Shown here: piece after piece, positions 17,240 through 26,365 of the stretch | Layout of the letters: the number at the start of each line of letters is the position of its first letter | How positions within the stretch are numbered: the first letter of the stretch is position 1 | From: Leptospira bourretii | Lineage (GTDB): Bacteria > Spirochaetota > Leptospiria > Leptospirales > Leptospiraceae | NCBI RefSeq assembly: GCF_004770145.1 | Contig: NZ_RQFW01000012.1 | Location: 1 to 64,000, forward strand | DNA length: 64,000 bases | Reading direction: 5' to 3' | The notes under the pieces: model-generated | The model's input: the letters and a program-made list of their open reading frames with translations, nothing else | Databases searched by the model: none | What the model was told of the DNA's origin: nothing | Position numbers and translations under genes: made by a program

Positions 17240-18676
17240 GTGGCTTACGCCTCGTTTTTCATTATCTCCGCACTTTTTTTCTTCCAGGTTTGGATCAACC
17301 TGGATATCTTCCCGGTTGTTTGGCCTGATGAAGTTTTGTTTTTTTCACCTTCCCTCTCATTTGCAACCGAAGGACATCTACAGACCAATGTTTTAAATGG
17401 ACTAATCCCCGGTATGGAATCCAAAACTTTATGGATGCCTCCCTTATATTTTCTTTTCTCTGGCCTCACACTCACTGTTTTTCCTGACTCACTCACAACA
17501 GTTCGCATTGCAAATGCCTTCATCGTTTATCTTACTGGTTTAGGTTTTTATATTCTTTTGCGAAGACAATCCGTCTCGGAGTTTGCAAGCCAAATTGCTT
17601 TGGCCAGTTTGTTGTGGGAACCTTTACTTTTCCGTTTTGGAACAGCAGCAAGAATGGAAGGTCTTACTGCATTTTTCTTTATCCTGAGTCTACTTTTTGC
17701 AACTAACAAAAGATTTACGAATTTATGGTCTCCCTTGTTCGCTGGAATTGCACTTTCCTTATCTTCATTATCACATCCAATCGGTGCATCCTTTGGATTA
17801 GTAACTTTATTTTTGGTATGGAGGAACTTTGGAATCAGATCTTTTCCTTGGTTCATTCTCGGAGGAATCCTCCCTATCCTATGTTGGTTGTATTACATTC
17901 ATCCCAATTGGGATTGGTTTGAAATCCAATTTGGAGCTCAACTCACACGCAAAAGAAATTTACTGCAAACATTCACCCTGATTGACAAACTAAAAGTTTT
18001 TTCTTTTGGATTTGGATTTTCCAAAGTCCGTTTGTTTGTAATCGCAATTCAACTTACATCTTTAGTCTTTGTAGCCTATCGATCACTCAAAGAATTCAAA
18101 ACACTGAATCAAAAGTGGATTGTATTTTGGATTTGGATTTTTTCAGTTCTTTTGTCTTTATATACTTCATCAGAAGGATGGTATGTTTTTCATATTTTGT
18201 TCCCACTCGCATTTGGGATGGCTTTGTTATGCGACACAAAAGGATTTTATTCAAAGATTGCTTTTTTCGGAATCATATTATCTCTTTCCAGCTTACTTTA
18301 TACAAATCACATCCATTGGTTTCGAACTGAATCCAAACAAATTCTTGAATCCCACTTCCAACATTTGGAAATGAGTTTAAAAAATTCTAAATTTGTTTAT
18401 TTGCAAGCACTTCCCGATCCGTATTTTGACTTACGAAAAAAAAGACCCGATTTGAATATTTTGGAATTTATTCCAGGAGAACTAGACATTCCTTCCGAGG
18501 CGTACATCAAAACCATCCAATCCAGAGATAGTTTTGTATTTTATGATGACCAACTCATCAACCATGTGATCAAAGATATTTTAAAAAAATCCGCATGGAA
18601 TCGAGAGGAATGGGAAATTCCTGTTCCAAGTAATCATTGGTTACACTATAAAACCATTGTGTACACAAAAAAATGA
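17240..18676 (+). CDS. Integral membrane glycosyltransferase, GT39/ArnT-like (GT-C fold)
   Basis: 478 residues from the GTG at 17240, 7 bases after the STAS stop; a TTG at 17192 would overlap STAS by 41 bases but would add a positive KRNKK start, so the N terminus is uncertain. About 10-11 hydrophobic segments are present. The first outer loop has VWPDE, the acidic motif where GT-C enzymes hold their catalytic Asp, followed by a PPLYFLFSG segment typical of PMT_2 (GT39) proteins. It should transfer a sugar from a polyprenyl-phosphate donor to lipid, glycan or protein in the periplasm. The SGNH hydrolase gene overlaps its end by 4 bases. Confidence 0.78.
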   Translation: MAYASFFIISALFFFQVWINLDIFPVVWPDEVLFFSPSLSFATEGHLQTNVLNGLIPGMESKTLWMPPLYFLFSGLTLTVFPDSLTTVRIANAFIVYLTGLGFYILLRRQSVSEFASQIALASLLWEPLLFRFGTAARMEGLTAFFFILSLLFATNKRFTNLWSPLFAGIALSLSSLSHPIGASFGLVTLFLVWRNFGIRSFPWFILGGILPILCWLYYIHPNWDWFEIQFGAQLTRKRNLLQTFTLIDKLKVFSFGFGFSKVRLFVIAIQLTSLVFVAYRSLKEFKTLNQKWIVFWIWIFSVLLSLYTSSEGWYVFHILFPLAFGMALLCDTKGFYSKIAFFGIILSLSSLLYTNHIHWFRTESKQILESHFQHLEMSLKNSKFVYLQALPDPYFDLRKKRPDLNILEFIPGELDIPSEAYIKTIQSRDSFVFYDDQLINHVIKDILKKSAWNREEWEIPVPSNHWLHYKTIVYTKK

Positions 18677-19323
18677 ATGAGCGGTTTTTATTCAGAACTG
18701 TATTGGTTCCAATCTTCAGTTTTCTTTTTTGTATCGGTTGTTACCATTCTAATCATCCAACAAATCATTATTTATCTCTTTTAGGAGGACTATCTTTGGA
18801 GAAACGCATAACAATTGTTGGAGACTCTCTAGGGCAGTGGTCTGATGGTTTTGGATTAAGAACAAAACTACCGCAAGAGTTCAAAATCACCGATATTTCA
18901 GTTGCTGGTTACACAACAGAAGACTGGTTACAAAATCGAAACAGAATGACTGAAATTCCAACTGATCTTTGGATCATAGAATTGGGAACCAACGATGCAA
19001 TGGTCTATGGAACTAGTGGTTTTGAATCGAGAACCTTAGAATTGATTTCTATTTTGCAATCCTCACCAATTACAAAGATCCTTTTGACAACCATTCCGTT
19101 AACCAATATGACTTCTATTCGGGAAATCATTCGTTCAAACAACCAAATCCTTCGACAACTGAAAGTTACAAAACCAAATGTCGATTTTGTAGAAATCGAA
19201 TTGTTATTTGAATCGAATTCTGCAGAAATCCCATTGTATCCGATTTCTGATCCCATTCACCCCAATCAATTGGGGTATGAACTCATGGGAGAAGCATACC
19301 GCAAAAAAATATTAGGAATTTAA
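18673..19323 (+). CDS. SGNH/GDSL hydrolase, probable lipoprotein
   Basis: 216 residues; ATG overlaps the previous stop (ATGA). A hydrophobic N terminus ending in FCIGC fits a relaxed spirochaete lipobox. VGDSLGQW near residue 52 holds the nucleophile Ser (block I), GTND near 100 is block III, and DPIHPNQ near 195 supplies the Asp and His of block V. Family members are esterases and O-acetyl or acyl transferases/hydrolases acting on lipids and glycans. Being coupled to a periplasmic-facing GT-C enzyme suggests trimming or deacylating the same glycan. The 3' end overlaps coaX by 12 bases. Confidence 0.85.
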   Translation: MNERFLFRTVLVPIFSFLFCIGCYHSNHPTNHYLSLLGGLSLEKRITIVGDSLGQWSDGFGLRTKLPQEFKITDISVAGYTTEDWLQNRNRMTEIPTDLWIIELGTNDAMVYGTSGFESRTLELISILQSSPITKILLTTIPLTNMTSIREIIRSNNQILRQLKVTKPNVDFVEIELLFESNSAEIPLYPISDPIHPNQLGYELMGEAYRKKILGI

Positions 19324-20103
19324 ATCTGCGAGGATTTTGAGACCCTTTAGAGTCATCATTGGATCAATTTCATCAAACACTTGGTTATGCGAAGCATGTA
19401 TTGTGGTAACAAGACCACCAGTTCCAACTACCACATAATCACCAGGATGTTCTTCTTTAATCGCTCTTACAATTTCTTTCAATAGTCCAATCCAACCAAA
19501 GAAAAATCCAGCCTGAATAGATTCTACGGTAGATTCACCTAATACGCGTTTGGGAGATCCAAAAACGATAGGAGGAAGTTGGGCCGTGTTACGCGTTAAT
19601 GCGTCCATAGAAATTTTTAAACCGGGAGCAATAACTCCACCAACATATTCTGGTTTTTCGCTAATGACACAAAAGGTAGTAGCAGTTCCCAAATCCACGA
19701 GGATTGCTTTTTTTCCGGGATAGGTTTTGGCACAATATGCTGCGTTTACCAATCGGTCAGCACCAATTTCAAAGGGGCGCGGATAACTAATGCCAAAGTT
19801 AAGTTTCATTTGGTAATGAACACGTAGTGGATTTACATTAAACCAATCCTCTAACATTCGTTCTACGATTGGATTCAAAGAAGGAACTACACTAGAATAA
19901 ATAGCCATTTTCACTCGATCAGCTTTTACATTCTCTTGTGTTAAAAATCCCTTCAAAAAAAGGCCAAGTTCATCGGAAGTTCGATCCCTTCGAGTTACCG
20001 TTCTCTTATGAAAATCAGGAGTGTCCTCACCTTCACGAAAAACTCCAAATACAGTGTTTGTATTTCCTACATCGATTACTAATAATAATGGTGATTCTGA
20101 CAT
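19312..20103 (-). CDS. coaX: Type III pantothenate kinase
   Basis: 263 residues, typical CoaX length. [12 protein letters not shown] at residues 11-22 is the phosphate-binding loop, VDLGTATTF the second ATP motif, and [11 protein letters not shown] the pantothenate region; GADR appears near residue 105. The enzyme phosphorylates pantothenate in the first step of CoA synthesis and needs a monovalent cation. Its start codon directly abuts the birA stop, so both are read from one message. CoaX in place of CoaA fits spirochaetes. Confidence 0.96.
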   Translation of the reverse strand: MSESPLLLVIDVGNTNTVFGVFREGEDTPDFHKRTVTRRDRTSDELGLFLKGFLTQENVKADRVKMAIYSSVVPSLNPIVERMLEDWFNVNPLRVHYQMKLNFGISYPRPFEIGADRLVNAAYCAKTYPGKKAILVDLGTATTFCVISEKPEYVGGVIAPGLKISMDALTRNTAQLPPIVFGSPKRVLGESTVESIQAGFFFGWIGLLKEIVRAIKEEHPGDYVVVGTGGLVTTIHASHNQVFDEIDPMMTLKGLKILADLNS

Positions 20104-20859
20104 TTATATAATCCGAAAATTTGGTGAAGTGTCCATAAGTTCAATCTTTTCGCCGGTTTCCGTCATAATGAGAAGGAATCCTAATTCATCAATTCCCAAA
20201 ACACGGCCACGAACCATTCTGGATTGCCATTCGGTTTCAATGACTTTGTGTTTTAATAAGGAATGATCTTCGATCCAAACCAAATCCTTTAAAATTTGTC
20301 CTTGGTCGAGTAAGGAAATCACTGCTTGATTGATGTCTACAATCAACTGATTGACAAATCTTTCTAAAATACCTTCCCCCAATGGTTCGTCACATAAAAA
20401 AGTAGCCTTCTCTTTCAAAGTTTCAGGAATACTCCTTCCAAAAAAATTGAGTCCAATTCCAATCACCACTTCAAAAATTCCATTTGTGAATTCGGATTGA
20501 ACTAAAATTCCTGCTACTTTTTTATCTCCGCGATAGATATCGTTAGGCCACTTGACGGTTGTATCTTGTTCTCGTTCTGGAAAAAAATGATAGGTAGTTT
20601 TTAAAACAGCAGAGGATATGAATATGGATAACAAAGGAAGAGAAATTTCCGCAGCAGAAATTCTAATTTTCCCGGAAAATATCAAAGGATCTTCACCTAA
20701 CGATTGCCAAACATTCTGTCCGCGGCCTTTCCCCGCAGTTTGTTCTTCAGCAATCACCCATGAACCAAAAGGAATTTTTTCATCACGAATCCACTCGTTG
20801 GTGGAAGTGACGGTAGGAAGCCTATGACCCAATTCTGATTTTAACAATCTATATTCCAT
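20104..20859 (-). CDS. birA: Biotin--[acetyl-CoA-carboxylase] ligase, class I
   Basis: 251 residues. STNEW, TAGKGRGQNVWQS (biotinyl-adenylate loop), KWPNDIY (key Lys) and KVAGILVQSE are all present, followed by the small C-terminal domain with VRGRVLGIDELGFL. There is no N-terminal helix-turn-helix, so this is a monofunctional ligase and not a biotin-operon repressor. It activates biotin with ATP and attaches it to biotin carboxyl carrier proteins. It is first in the birA-coaX unit, divergent from the SDR gene with a 59-base gap that must hold both promoters. Confidence 0.95.
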   Translation of the reverse strand: MEYRLLKSELGHRLPTVTSTNEWIRDEKIPFGSWVIAEEQTAGKGRGQNVWQSLGEDPLIFSGKIRISAAEISLPLLSIFISSAVLKTTYHFFPEREQDTTVKWPNDIYRGDKKVAGILVQSEFTNGIFEVVIGIGLNFFGRSIPETLKEKATFLCDEPLGEGILERFVNQLIVDINQAVISLLDQGQILKDLVWIEDHSLLKHKVIETEWQSRMVRGRVLGIDELGFLLIMTETGEKIELMDTSPNFRII

Positions 20860-20918
20860 GCGTCTATTTCTCTTTCGATTCGGATTGACGAAAGTAAAAA
20901 ATCTATTAGATTGAAAGT

Positions 20919-21734
20919 ATGAAACTATCTGGAAATACAGTACTTGTCACTGGTTGTGGTATGGGAATCGGAGCCTTAACAGCAGAACGATTGGCCAAAG
21001 AAGGAAATGATATTATAGGTGTAGATATCAAACTACCAATCCTAAAAGAAATCCAAACCAAAGTGGAATCACTTGGTAGAAAATTTTATGGCTTTGCTTG
21101 CGACCTTTCCAAAGAATCAGAGATAGAATCTCTAATCAAACAAATCCAAAAGAAAAAACTGACCTTCCAAATTTTAGTCAATAATGCCGGAATCGCTCCC
21201 AGCGGATATTACGAAGGAAAGGATTTTTCCGTTTGGAGTAAGGCAATTCAAATCAATGTGGCCGGACCCATGAAGTTGGTTTATCTTTCTCTTCCTATCC
21301 TGCGAGAACAAAAGGAAGCGACAATTATCAATTTGGCAAGTATAGCCGGAAAATTTGGTACGGAAGGAACTGTAACCTATTCAGCAACGAAACATGCAAT
21401 GGTTGGTTTTTCCCAAGCTTTAAAAATGGAGCTTTATGATACCCAAATCGGTGTTAGCTGGATTTGTCCAACAATGGTCAATACCAGAATGATCGACGGA
21501 GTCAAACCTTCTCTTTTCACCCCAGTGATTGAACCTTTTCAGGTTGCAGATGCCATTGTCAAAGCGATCCAAAAAAATCCTGGTGAAGTTTTGGTTCCTT
21601 CTTATTTGCGGGCCTCCATTGTCATCCTACCCGCCTTATTTCCCAAATTTTCCCTCTGGTTGGCGGTCAAAACAAAAGCATCAAAAGGTTGGCTATTAGC
21701 AAACAAGGGACTTGAGAAAAATATTCCTGTTTAG
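20919..21734 (+). CDS. Short-chain dehydrogenase/reductase (SDR)
   Basis: 271 residues. TGCGMGIG near residue 10 binds the cofactor, NNAGIAPSG near 88 is the second motif, LASIAGKFG holds the catalytic Ser and YSATKHAM the Tyr/Lys pair. VDIK after the second strand (acidic residue) suggests NAD(H) preference. The C-terminal part has a hydrophobic stretch (IVILPALFPKFSLWLAV) seen in membrane-associated SDRs acting on lipids or retinoid-like substrates. metF begins 12 bases downstream, so they are probably co-transcribed. Confidence 0.88.
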   Translation: MKLSGNTVLVTGCGMGIGALTAERLAKEGNDIIGVDIKLPILKEIQTKVESLGRKFYGFACDLSKESEIESLIKQIQKKKLTFQILVNNAGIAPSGYYEGKDFSVWSKAIQINVAGPMKLVYLSLPILREQKEATIINLASIAGKFGTEGTVTYSATKHAMVGFSQALKMELYDTQIGVSWICPTMVNTRMIDGVKPSLFTPVIEPFQVADAIVKAIQKNPGEVLVPSYLRASIVILPALFPKFSLWLAVKTKASKGWLLANKGLEKNIPV

Positions 21735-21746
21735 AGGATAGGTTTT

Positions 21747-22634
21747 ATGCATATTTCTCAGATCCTCGGTAAAAAACAAACAACCATCAGCTTCGAATTT
21801 TTTCCCCCAAAGAATGCGGAAGCTTCCGAGGATTTGTTCCGAAACATCCAAGAATTGTCCCAAATGAACCCAGCATATGTAAGTGTCACTTATGGAGCTG
21901 GGGGATCGACAAGAGATCTGACTCATGACCTTGTGGTCAAACTACAGGAAGAAACTGGACTAACGATTGTTAGTCATCTTACTTGTGTTGGTTCAACAAA
22001 AGATGAAATTCGAGAAATTCTGAAACGATATCAAAAAAGTGGAATCCATAACATCATGGCACTACGTGGTGATCCACCAAAGGGCCAAACGGAATTTCAC
22101 AAAACGGAAAATGGATTTGAATTTGCTGGTGAATTGGTTGGGTTTATCAAAAAAGAATTTCCAGAGATGGGAGTTGGAGTTGCTGGTTTTCCAGAAGGCC
22201 ATCCCTCTACGCCCAATCGTTTAAAAGAAATCGAATATTTGAAATGGAAAGTGGACCAAGGTGTAGATTATATTTGTACCCAGTTATTTTTTAATAATAA
22301 CGATTTTTATGATTTTGTAGAACGTTGTGAAATTGCCGGAATCAAAGTTCCTATCATCGCTGGGATTATGCCTATCACTTCTCGAAAAGGAATGGCTCGA
22401 ATGGCAGAATTGTCACTTGGAACCAACTTCCCTGCTAAATTATTAAAATCTCTTTCTCGTGCAGAAGATGATGTGTATGCAGAAAATGTTGGCATTCATT
22501 GGGCCACTGAACAAGTACGGGATTTATTGGATCACAAAATTGCTGGCATCCATATGTATACGCTTAACAAGTCCAAGGCGACAAGAAGAATTTACGAATC
22601 ACTCGGGATTAGAAATTTCGACAGCATTGGTTGA
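21747..22634 (+). CDS. metF: Methylenetetrahydrofolate reductase
   Basis: 295 residues, the same length as bacterial MetF. SFEFFPPKN near the N terminus contains the Glu that donates the proton, YVSVTYGAGGSTR and LRGDPPKG are family signatures for FAD and folate binding, and NRLKEIEYLKWKVDQGVDYICTQLFF forms the folate face. It reduces methylene-THF to methyl-THF for methionine synthesis. Only the catalytic barrel is present, with no regulatory domain, as usual in bacteria. The 3' end overlaps the convergent MORN gene by 36 bases. No riboswitch is visible upstream. Confidence 0.96.
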   Translation: MHISQILGKKQTTISFEFFPPKNAEASEDLFRNIQELSQMNPAYVSVTYGAGGSTRDLTHDLVVKLQEETGLTIVSHLTCVGSTKDEIREILKRYQKSGIHNIMALRGDPPKGQTEFHKTENGFEFAGELVGFIKKEFPEMGVGVAGFPEGHPSTPNRLKEIEYLKWKVDQGVDYICTQLFFNNNDFYDFVERCEIAGIKVPIIAGIMPITSRKGMARMAELSLGTNFPAKLLKSLSRAEDDVYAENVGIHWATEQVRDLLDHKIAGIHMYTLNKSKATRRIYESLGIRNFDSIG

Positions 22635-23099
22635 AGACGTCGGAGTCGGTGAGATACTTATCCACCGACTATCTTTCCAAATTCCATCCAACACCAAATT
22701 CCCTTTTGCATTTACGATCCTCGATTGACCTTGTAGTTCGTTATTCTCCCAATTTCCTTCTAACAGTAAACCATCAGAGAAAAGATATTTGCCGAATCCA
22801 TGTCGTTTGCCTTTTTTATAGGTACCAATAAATTTGTCACCATTCGCATAACGATAAATACCTTTTCCTTCTTTATAACCAAACTGGTATTCACCTTCAA
22901 AAATATCTCCATTAGAATATTGATAAATTCCTGAACCATGTTTGATATCTTCAAAGAATTCACCTTCAAAACGATCGCCGTTTTCATATTGAACCAGAAA
23001 TTTTCCATTCCTGCAATTTTCCCCTTCGCAGATTTTTTGGTTCGACTTGCAGAGGCAGAAAAGGGATAAAAATAATAATAATAAATATTTGGGACGCAT
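22599..23099 (-). CDS. MORN-repeat lipoprotein
   Basis: 166 residues. The N-terminal signal ends in LFCLC, a plausible lipobox. Residues 38-140 hold about five MORN repeats of the form YxNGDxFEGEY / YSNGDIFEGEY / YANGDKFIGTY, each roughly 23 residues. The repeats form a beta ladder used for protein or membrane contact. The C-terminal tail is short and unstructured. Exposure in the periplasm or on the outer membrane is likely; the partner is unknown. Confidence 0.85.
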   Translation of the reverse strand: MRPKYLLLLFLSLFCLCKSNQKICEGENCRNGKFLVQYENGDRFEGEFFEDIKHGSGIYQYSNGDIFEGEYQFGYKEGKGIYRYANGDKFIGTYKKGKRHGFGKYLFSDGLLLEGNWENNELQGQSRIVNAKGNLVLDGIWKDSRWISISPTPTSSTNAVEISNPE

Positions 23100-23183
23100 G
23101 AATGGCTGGGAGATGGATTTTTTTCCGTCAATTAGTAAGTATAAGTCTCAAGTAAAAACTAGTTCGGAATTAAGGCAATACAT

Positions 23184-23543
23184 ATGTCACAAAAAAAAGC
23201 ACTGATCGTAGACGATAGTACTGTTACTCGTTTAATGATCAGAAAGATTATTTTAGACAAATACCCAGAATGGGAGATTTTGGAGGCAAGTTCTGCAGAC
23301 GATGCCAAGACTTTGTTGTCCGAAAACCAAGACATCGACTTTTTCACGTTGGATCAAAACATGCCTGGGATCTTGTCCGGTTTGGATTTAGCTGAAGAAC
23401 TCAAAAAAAATTATAACGATACAAAAATCATTTTAATCACTGCAAACATTCAAGATGCGATCAGAAATAGAGCAAAATCCATTGGAATCGAATTTGTAGA
23501 AAAACCCGTTACTGCTGAAAAGATTATCCCACATCTGGACTAA
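23184..23543 (+). CDS. Stand-alone response-regulator receiver (CheY-like)
   Basis: 119 residues, one receiver domain with no output domain. The acidic pocket is D10-D11 (LIVDDS), the phospho-acceptor is D57 in FTLDQNMPG, the conserved Thr lies in LITAN and the Lys in EKPV. AAGG sits before the ATG. It is the first gene of a three-gene unit with a CheC-like phosphatase (2-base gap) and a hybrid kinase, so the kinase probably phosphorylates it and the CheC-like protein dephosphorylates it. Confidence 0.92.
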   Translation: MSQKKALIVDDSTVTRLMIRKIILDKYPEWEILEASSADDAKTLLSENQDIDFFTLDQNMPGILSGLDLAEELKKNYNDTKIILITANIQDAIRNRAKSIGIEFVEKPVTAEKIIPHLD

Positions 23544-23545
23544 AT

Positions 23546-24151
23546 ATGAATTTTCTAACTGAAATAGAACGAGATTCTTTGTGTGAATTATTCAATATTA
23601 GTTTGGGTGGGGCTGCAAAGTTAATGAGCGAAATGATCTCGGATGAGATTTTATTAACGGTCCCAAGTTTAAAACTCATTAGCACAGAAGAAGCCAAAAA
23701 TATTGAATACCTAGCGAACCAAGAAGTCTGCACCATAGAACAAAAGTTTATTGGTGGAATCGGAGAAGGATCGGCATTTCTTTTATTTCATAAAAGTGCA
23801 AGTTTGGAAATTGTCAAAATGATGATGAAAGACTATGTTGCACTCAATGAAGTTTCGCAGTTTGAAAAAGATGCGCTAAGTGAAATCGGCAATATTATCT
23901 TAAATGCTATCTTATCAAATTTGGCAAAAATGTCCGATTATAAAATTGAAACTCATATTCCGGAATTTTTTGCCGGCAAGTATGAAGATCTCCTTCTAAG
24001 AAGAAATCCCAAAAAAGACAACTCAATCCTTTTGGTTTTTATCGATTATAAACTAAGTGGTAAGGATATCAAAGGATATATATTTTTCATTCTTAATTTC
24101 GAAAGTATCAAAAACCTTTCTAGAGTACTCATAGAAAAGTTGAAACAGTGA
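23546..24151 (+). CDS. CheC-like receiver phosphatase / chemotaxis-type protein
   Basis: 201 residues. Two copies of the CheC signature are visible: LCELFNISLGGAAKLMSEM near residue 13 and LSEIGNIILNAILSNLA near 112, each with the E-x-x-N pair that CheC/CheX/FliY use to attack the phospho-aspartate of CheY. It therefore probably shuts off the adjacent receiver. The first site keeps the E and N. No CheA, CheW or receptor gene is nearby, so this is not a full chemotaxis locus. The kinase start overlaps its stop as GTGA. Confidence 0.82.
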   Translation: MNFLTEIERDSLCELFNISLGGAAKLMSEMISDEILLTVPSLKLISTEEAKNIEYLANQEVCTIEQKFIGGIGEGSAFLLFHKSASLEIVKMMMKDYVALNEVSQFEKDALSEIGNIILNAILSNLAKMSDYKIETHIPEFFAGKYEDLLLRRNPKKDNSILLVFIDYKLSGKDIKGYIFFILNFESIKNLSRVLIEKLKQ

Positions 24152-25758
24152 ATACTCTTAGTGAAAAACACTTACTAACAATTATTAAAAAGTCCGGAAT
24201 TGGAATCCTTATTCTGGATCAAAATCTTAATATCGTTTTAGTCAATAGTTGGTTTCTTAAGAACTCTGGATTGAAAGAAGTTGATTTAGAAAATTCTCCT
24301 TTTTTAAAAATTTTTCCTGAACTCAAAAATACACGAACATATAAATCTATTGAACTTTGTTTGGAATATTCTCAATACTCCATTTTAACGCATACTTTAA
24401 ATCCATTTCCGTTTCCTCTTTATGATAATGAAAAAAAAAGAGAATCTGAAGAACGTATTTATCAGTATTTACATATCATTCCTATTTCTATTGAAAATGA
24501 GACGGATCATTTTTGTATGATCCAAATTTCAGATGTTTCTCAACAAGTAGTCCGTGAAAAACTTTTACGAGAACAAATGAATTTGGCAAACCTAAGGGAA
24601 ATCGAAGCACAAAAAGCATCACAAGCAAAAACAGATTTTTTAGCTTCAATGAGCCATGAAATTCGAACCCCACTCAATGCAATCCTAGGTATGACTGATA
24701 CCTTAAACGAAACAGAGTTAACAGAAGAGCAACAAGAATATCTAACAGTACTTCGAAACTCAGGAAAGGCTCTCTTTAATATTATCAATGACATTTTAGA
24801 TTTATCACGAATTGAATCAGGAAAATTGGAAATGGAACATATCCATTTTTCGATACGTGATCTAATGAGTGAAACAATCTCTTTATTCTATATGAAAGCA
24901 AAAGCAAAGGGTATCGAAATATCATTTCATGTAGAAGAAGAAATTTCCGAGAGTATTGCAGGAGATTCCACCCGATTACAACAAGTGCTAATCAATTTAC
25001 TAGGCAATGCAATGAAATTTACGGAAAAGGGAAAAATTACCGTAGAGTGTCTGTTAAGCGAAAATAAAAAGAATCTAAAAATTTCTGTAGAAGACACTGG
25101 GATTGGCATTCCGACTGAAAAATTGACATCCATTTTCGAAAGTTTCACTCAAGTGGACAGTTCAACAACAAGGAAATATGGGGGAACCGGGCTTGGTTTA
25201 ACAATAACCAAAAAGTTAATTCAGCTCATGGGTGGGGATATTTATGTTATCAGTAAAGTGTCTGTAGGATCAAAATTTATTTTCGAAATTCCGTATGAAG
25301 GTTTTATCAAACGTATTTCAGGAATCCACCAACATTGGCTCAATTTAGAACTCCCTGAACCAGAAAACTTTCCTGTGTGTAAAATTCTTTTAGCAGAAGA
25401 CTCCGAAGAAAACGTTTTTATCATCAAAACTTTTTTTCGCAAATATCCGATCGAAATTATTACCGCATACAATGGGAAGGTGGCATTAGAAAAATTCAAA
25501 TCGGAAAAGTTTGATATTGTTTTGATGGATATGCAAATGCCAGAAATGGATGGATTGGAAGCTACTAGAGAAATTAGAAAAATCGAACTCGCCAATCAAG
25601 TTAGAGCAAGTGATTCCGTACCAATTATTGCAATTTCTGCAAACGTTCAAAAGGATGATATAAGCAAAAGTTTTTTAGCAGGAATCACTTCCTACTTATC
25701 CAAACCTGTAAGAAAACAAGAGATATTGAAACTAATGTATTTTTACCTCGTTATGTAA
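24148..25758 (+). CDS. Hybrid sensor histidine kinase (PAS-HisKA-HATPase-REC)
   Basis: 536 residues from a GTG overlapping the previous stop. Residues 5-135 resemble a PAS sensor (ILDQNLNIVLVNSWFL) and no membrane segment is seen, so sensing is cytoplasmic. A coiled linker leads to the H box FLASMSHEIRTPLN with H170. ATP-binding boxes are QVLINLLGNAMKF (N), EDTGIGIP (G1) and GGTGLGLTI (G2). The C-terminal receiver has D461 in LMDMQMPEMDG and Lys in SKPVRK. Phosphate should flow H170 to D461 or to the stand-alone receiver upstream; no Hpt domain is present. Confidence 0.93.
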   Translation: MNTLSEKHLLTIIKKSGIGILILDQNLNIVLVNSWFLKNSGLKEVDLENSPFLKIFPELKNTRTYKSIELCLEYSQYSILTHTLNPFPFPLYDNEKKRESEERIYQYLHIIPISIENETDHFCMIQISDVSQQVVREKLLREQMNLANLREIEAQKASQAKTDFLASMSHEIRTPLNAILGMTDTLNETELTEEQQEYLTVLRNSGKALFNIINDILDLSRIESGKLEMEHIHFSIRDLMSETISLFYMKAKAKGIEISFHVEEEISESIAGDSTRLQQVLINLLGNAMKFTEKGKITVECLLSENKKNLKISVEDTGIGIPTEKLTSIFESFTQVDSSTTRKYGGTGLGLTITKKLIQLMGGDIYVISKVSVGSKFIFEIPYEGFIKRISGIHQHWLNLELPEPENFPVCKILLAEDSEENVFIIKTFFRKYPIEIITAYNGKVALEKFKSEKFDIVLMDMQMPEMDGLEATREIRKIELANQVRASDSVPIIAISANVQKDDISKSFLAGITSYLSKPVRKQEILKLMYFYLVM

Positions 25759-25783
25759 CCAATTTATATTTGTTATACGAAAG

Positions 25784-26362
25784 TTACTTTAAACTTTTTT
25801 CAACTGCCGTATCAGGATAAGCTTCCAATACATTTGGTTCCGACAGAATTCCATTTGCCTTTTCCAAAGATACAAATCCAGGTTCCGTTTGAAAACTAAC
25901 CAAACGTGGCGAAAACTTGTTTTGAATTTGAACTCCATGTTTTTTGGCAATTCGTTCCAGAGTTTCTTGTGATTGGTCACTCGAAAATGTTACAATCAAA
26001 ATTCCGGGCAAAACAATATGAGGTCCCATACCAACGGCTGTTGAATAAACTTCCGTAACTTTTGTTGTCGTTGTCGACTTAGATGATTTAGCAAATAACT
26101 CTTTTCCAGTAGGTCGCACATTCCAACCTGTTTTAATCCCTTTTTTTCCCTGTAAGTTTTGTTGGTTGTCTTGTGCTTGTTTTTGGTCAACGAACTCAGC
26201 TACAACATTTGGATTTCTATAGAATGTTTTAGTAATACCGCCTTCCACAAAGGTAATTGAATTAGGTGGATCTTTTGGATCTGCTTCCAAAGGAAACAAA
26301 AAGAATCCTAAACCTAAAATTACTAAATAAATAAGAACGATCTTTTTGAATTTCTGATTCAT
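25784..26362 (-). CDS. Secreted subtilase-prodomain-like protein (possible trans-acting propeptide)
   Basis: 192 residues with a signal peptide (membrane core IVLIYLVILGLGFFLF). Residues about 115-190 follow the pattern of subtilase prodomains: GILIVTFSSDQSQETLERIAKKHGV, then LVSFQTEPG and a final NGILSEPNVLEAYPDT, where the last strand normally sits just before the protease cleavage site. The gene begins 3 bases after the stop of the S8 protease, which has no room for this domain itself. It may fold or inhibit the protease in trans. This is inference from pattern and position; a separate periplasmic inhibitor of the I9 type is the close alternative. Confidence 0.65.
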   Translation of the reverse strand: MNQKFKKIVLIYLVILGLGFFLFPLEADPKDPPNSITFVEGGITKTFYRNPNVVAEFVDQKQAQDNQQNLQGKKGIKTGWNVRPTGKELFAKSSKSTTTTKVTEVYSTAVGMGPHIVLPGILIVTFSSDQSQETLERIAKKHGVQIQNKFSPRLVSFQTEPGFVSLEKANGILSEPNVLEAYPDTAVEKSLK

Positions 26363-26365
26363 TGG

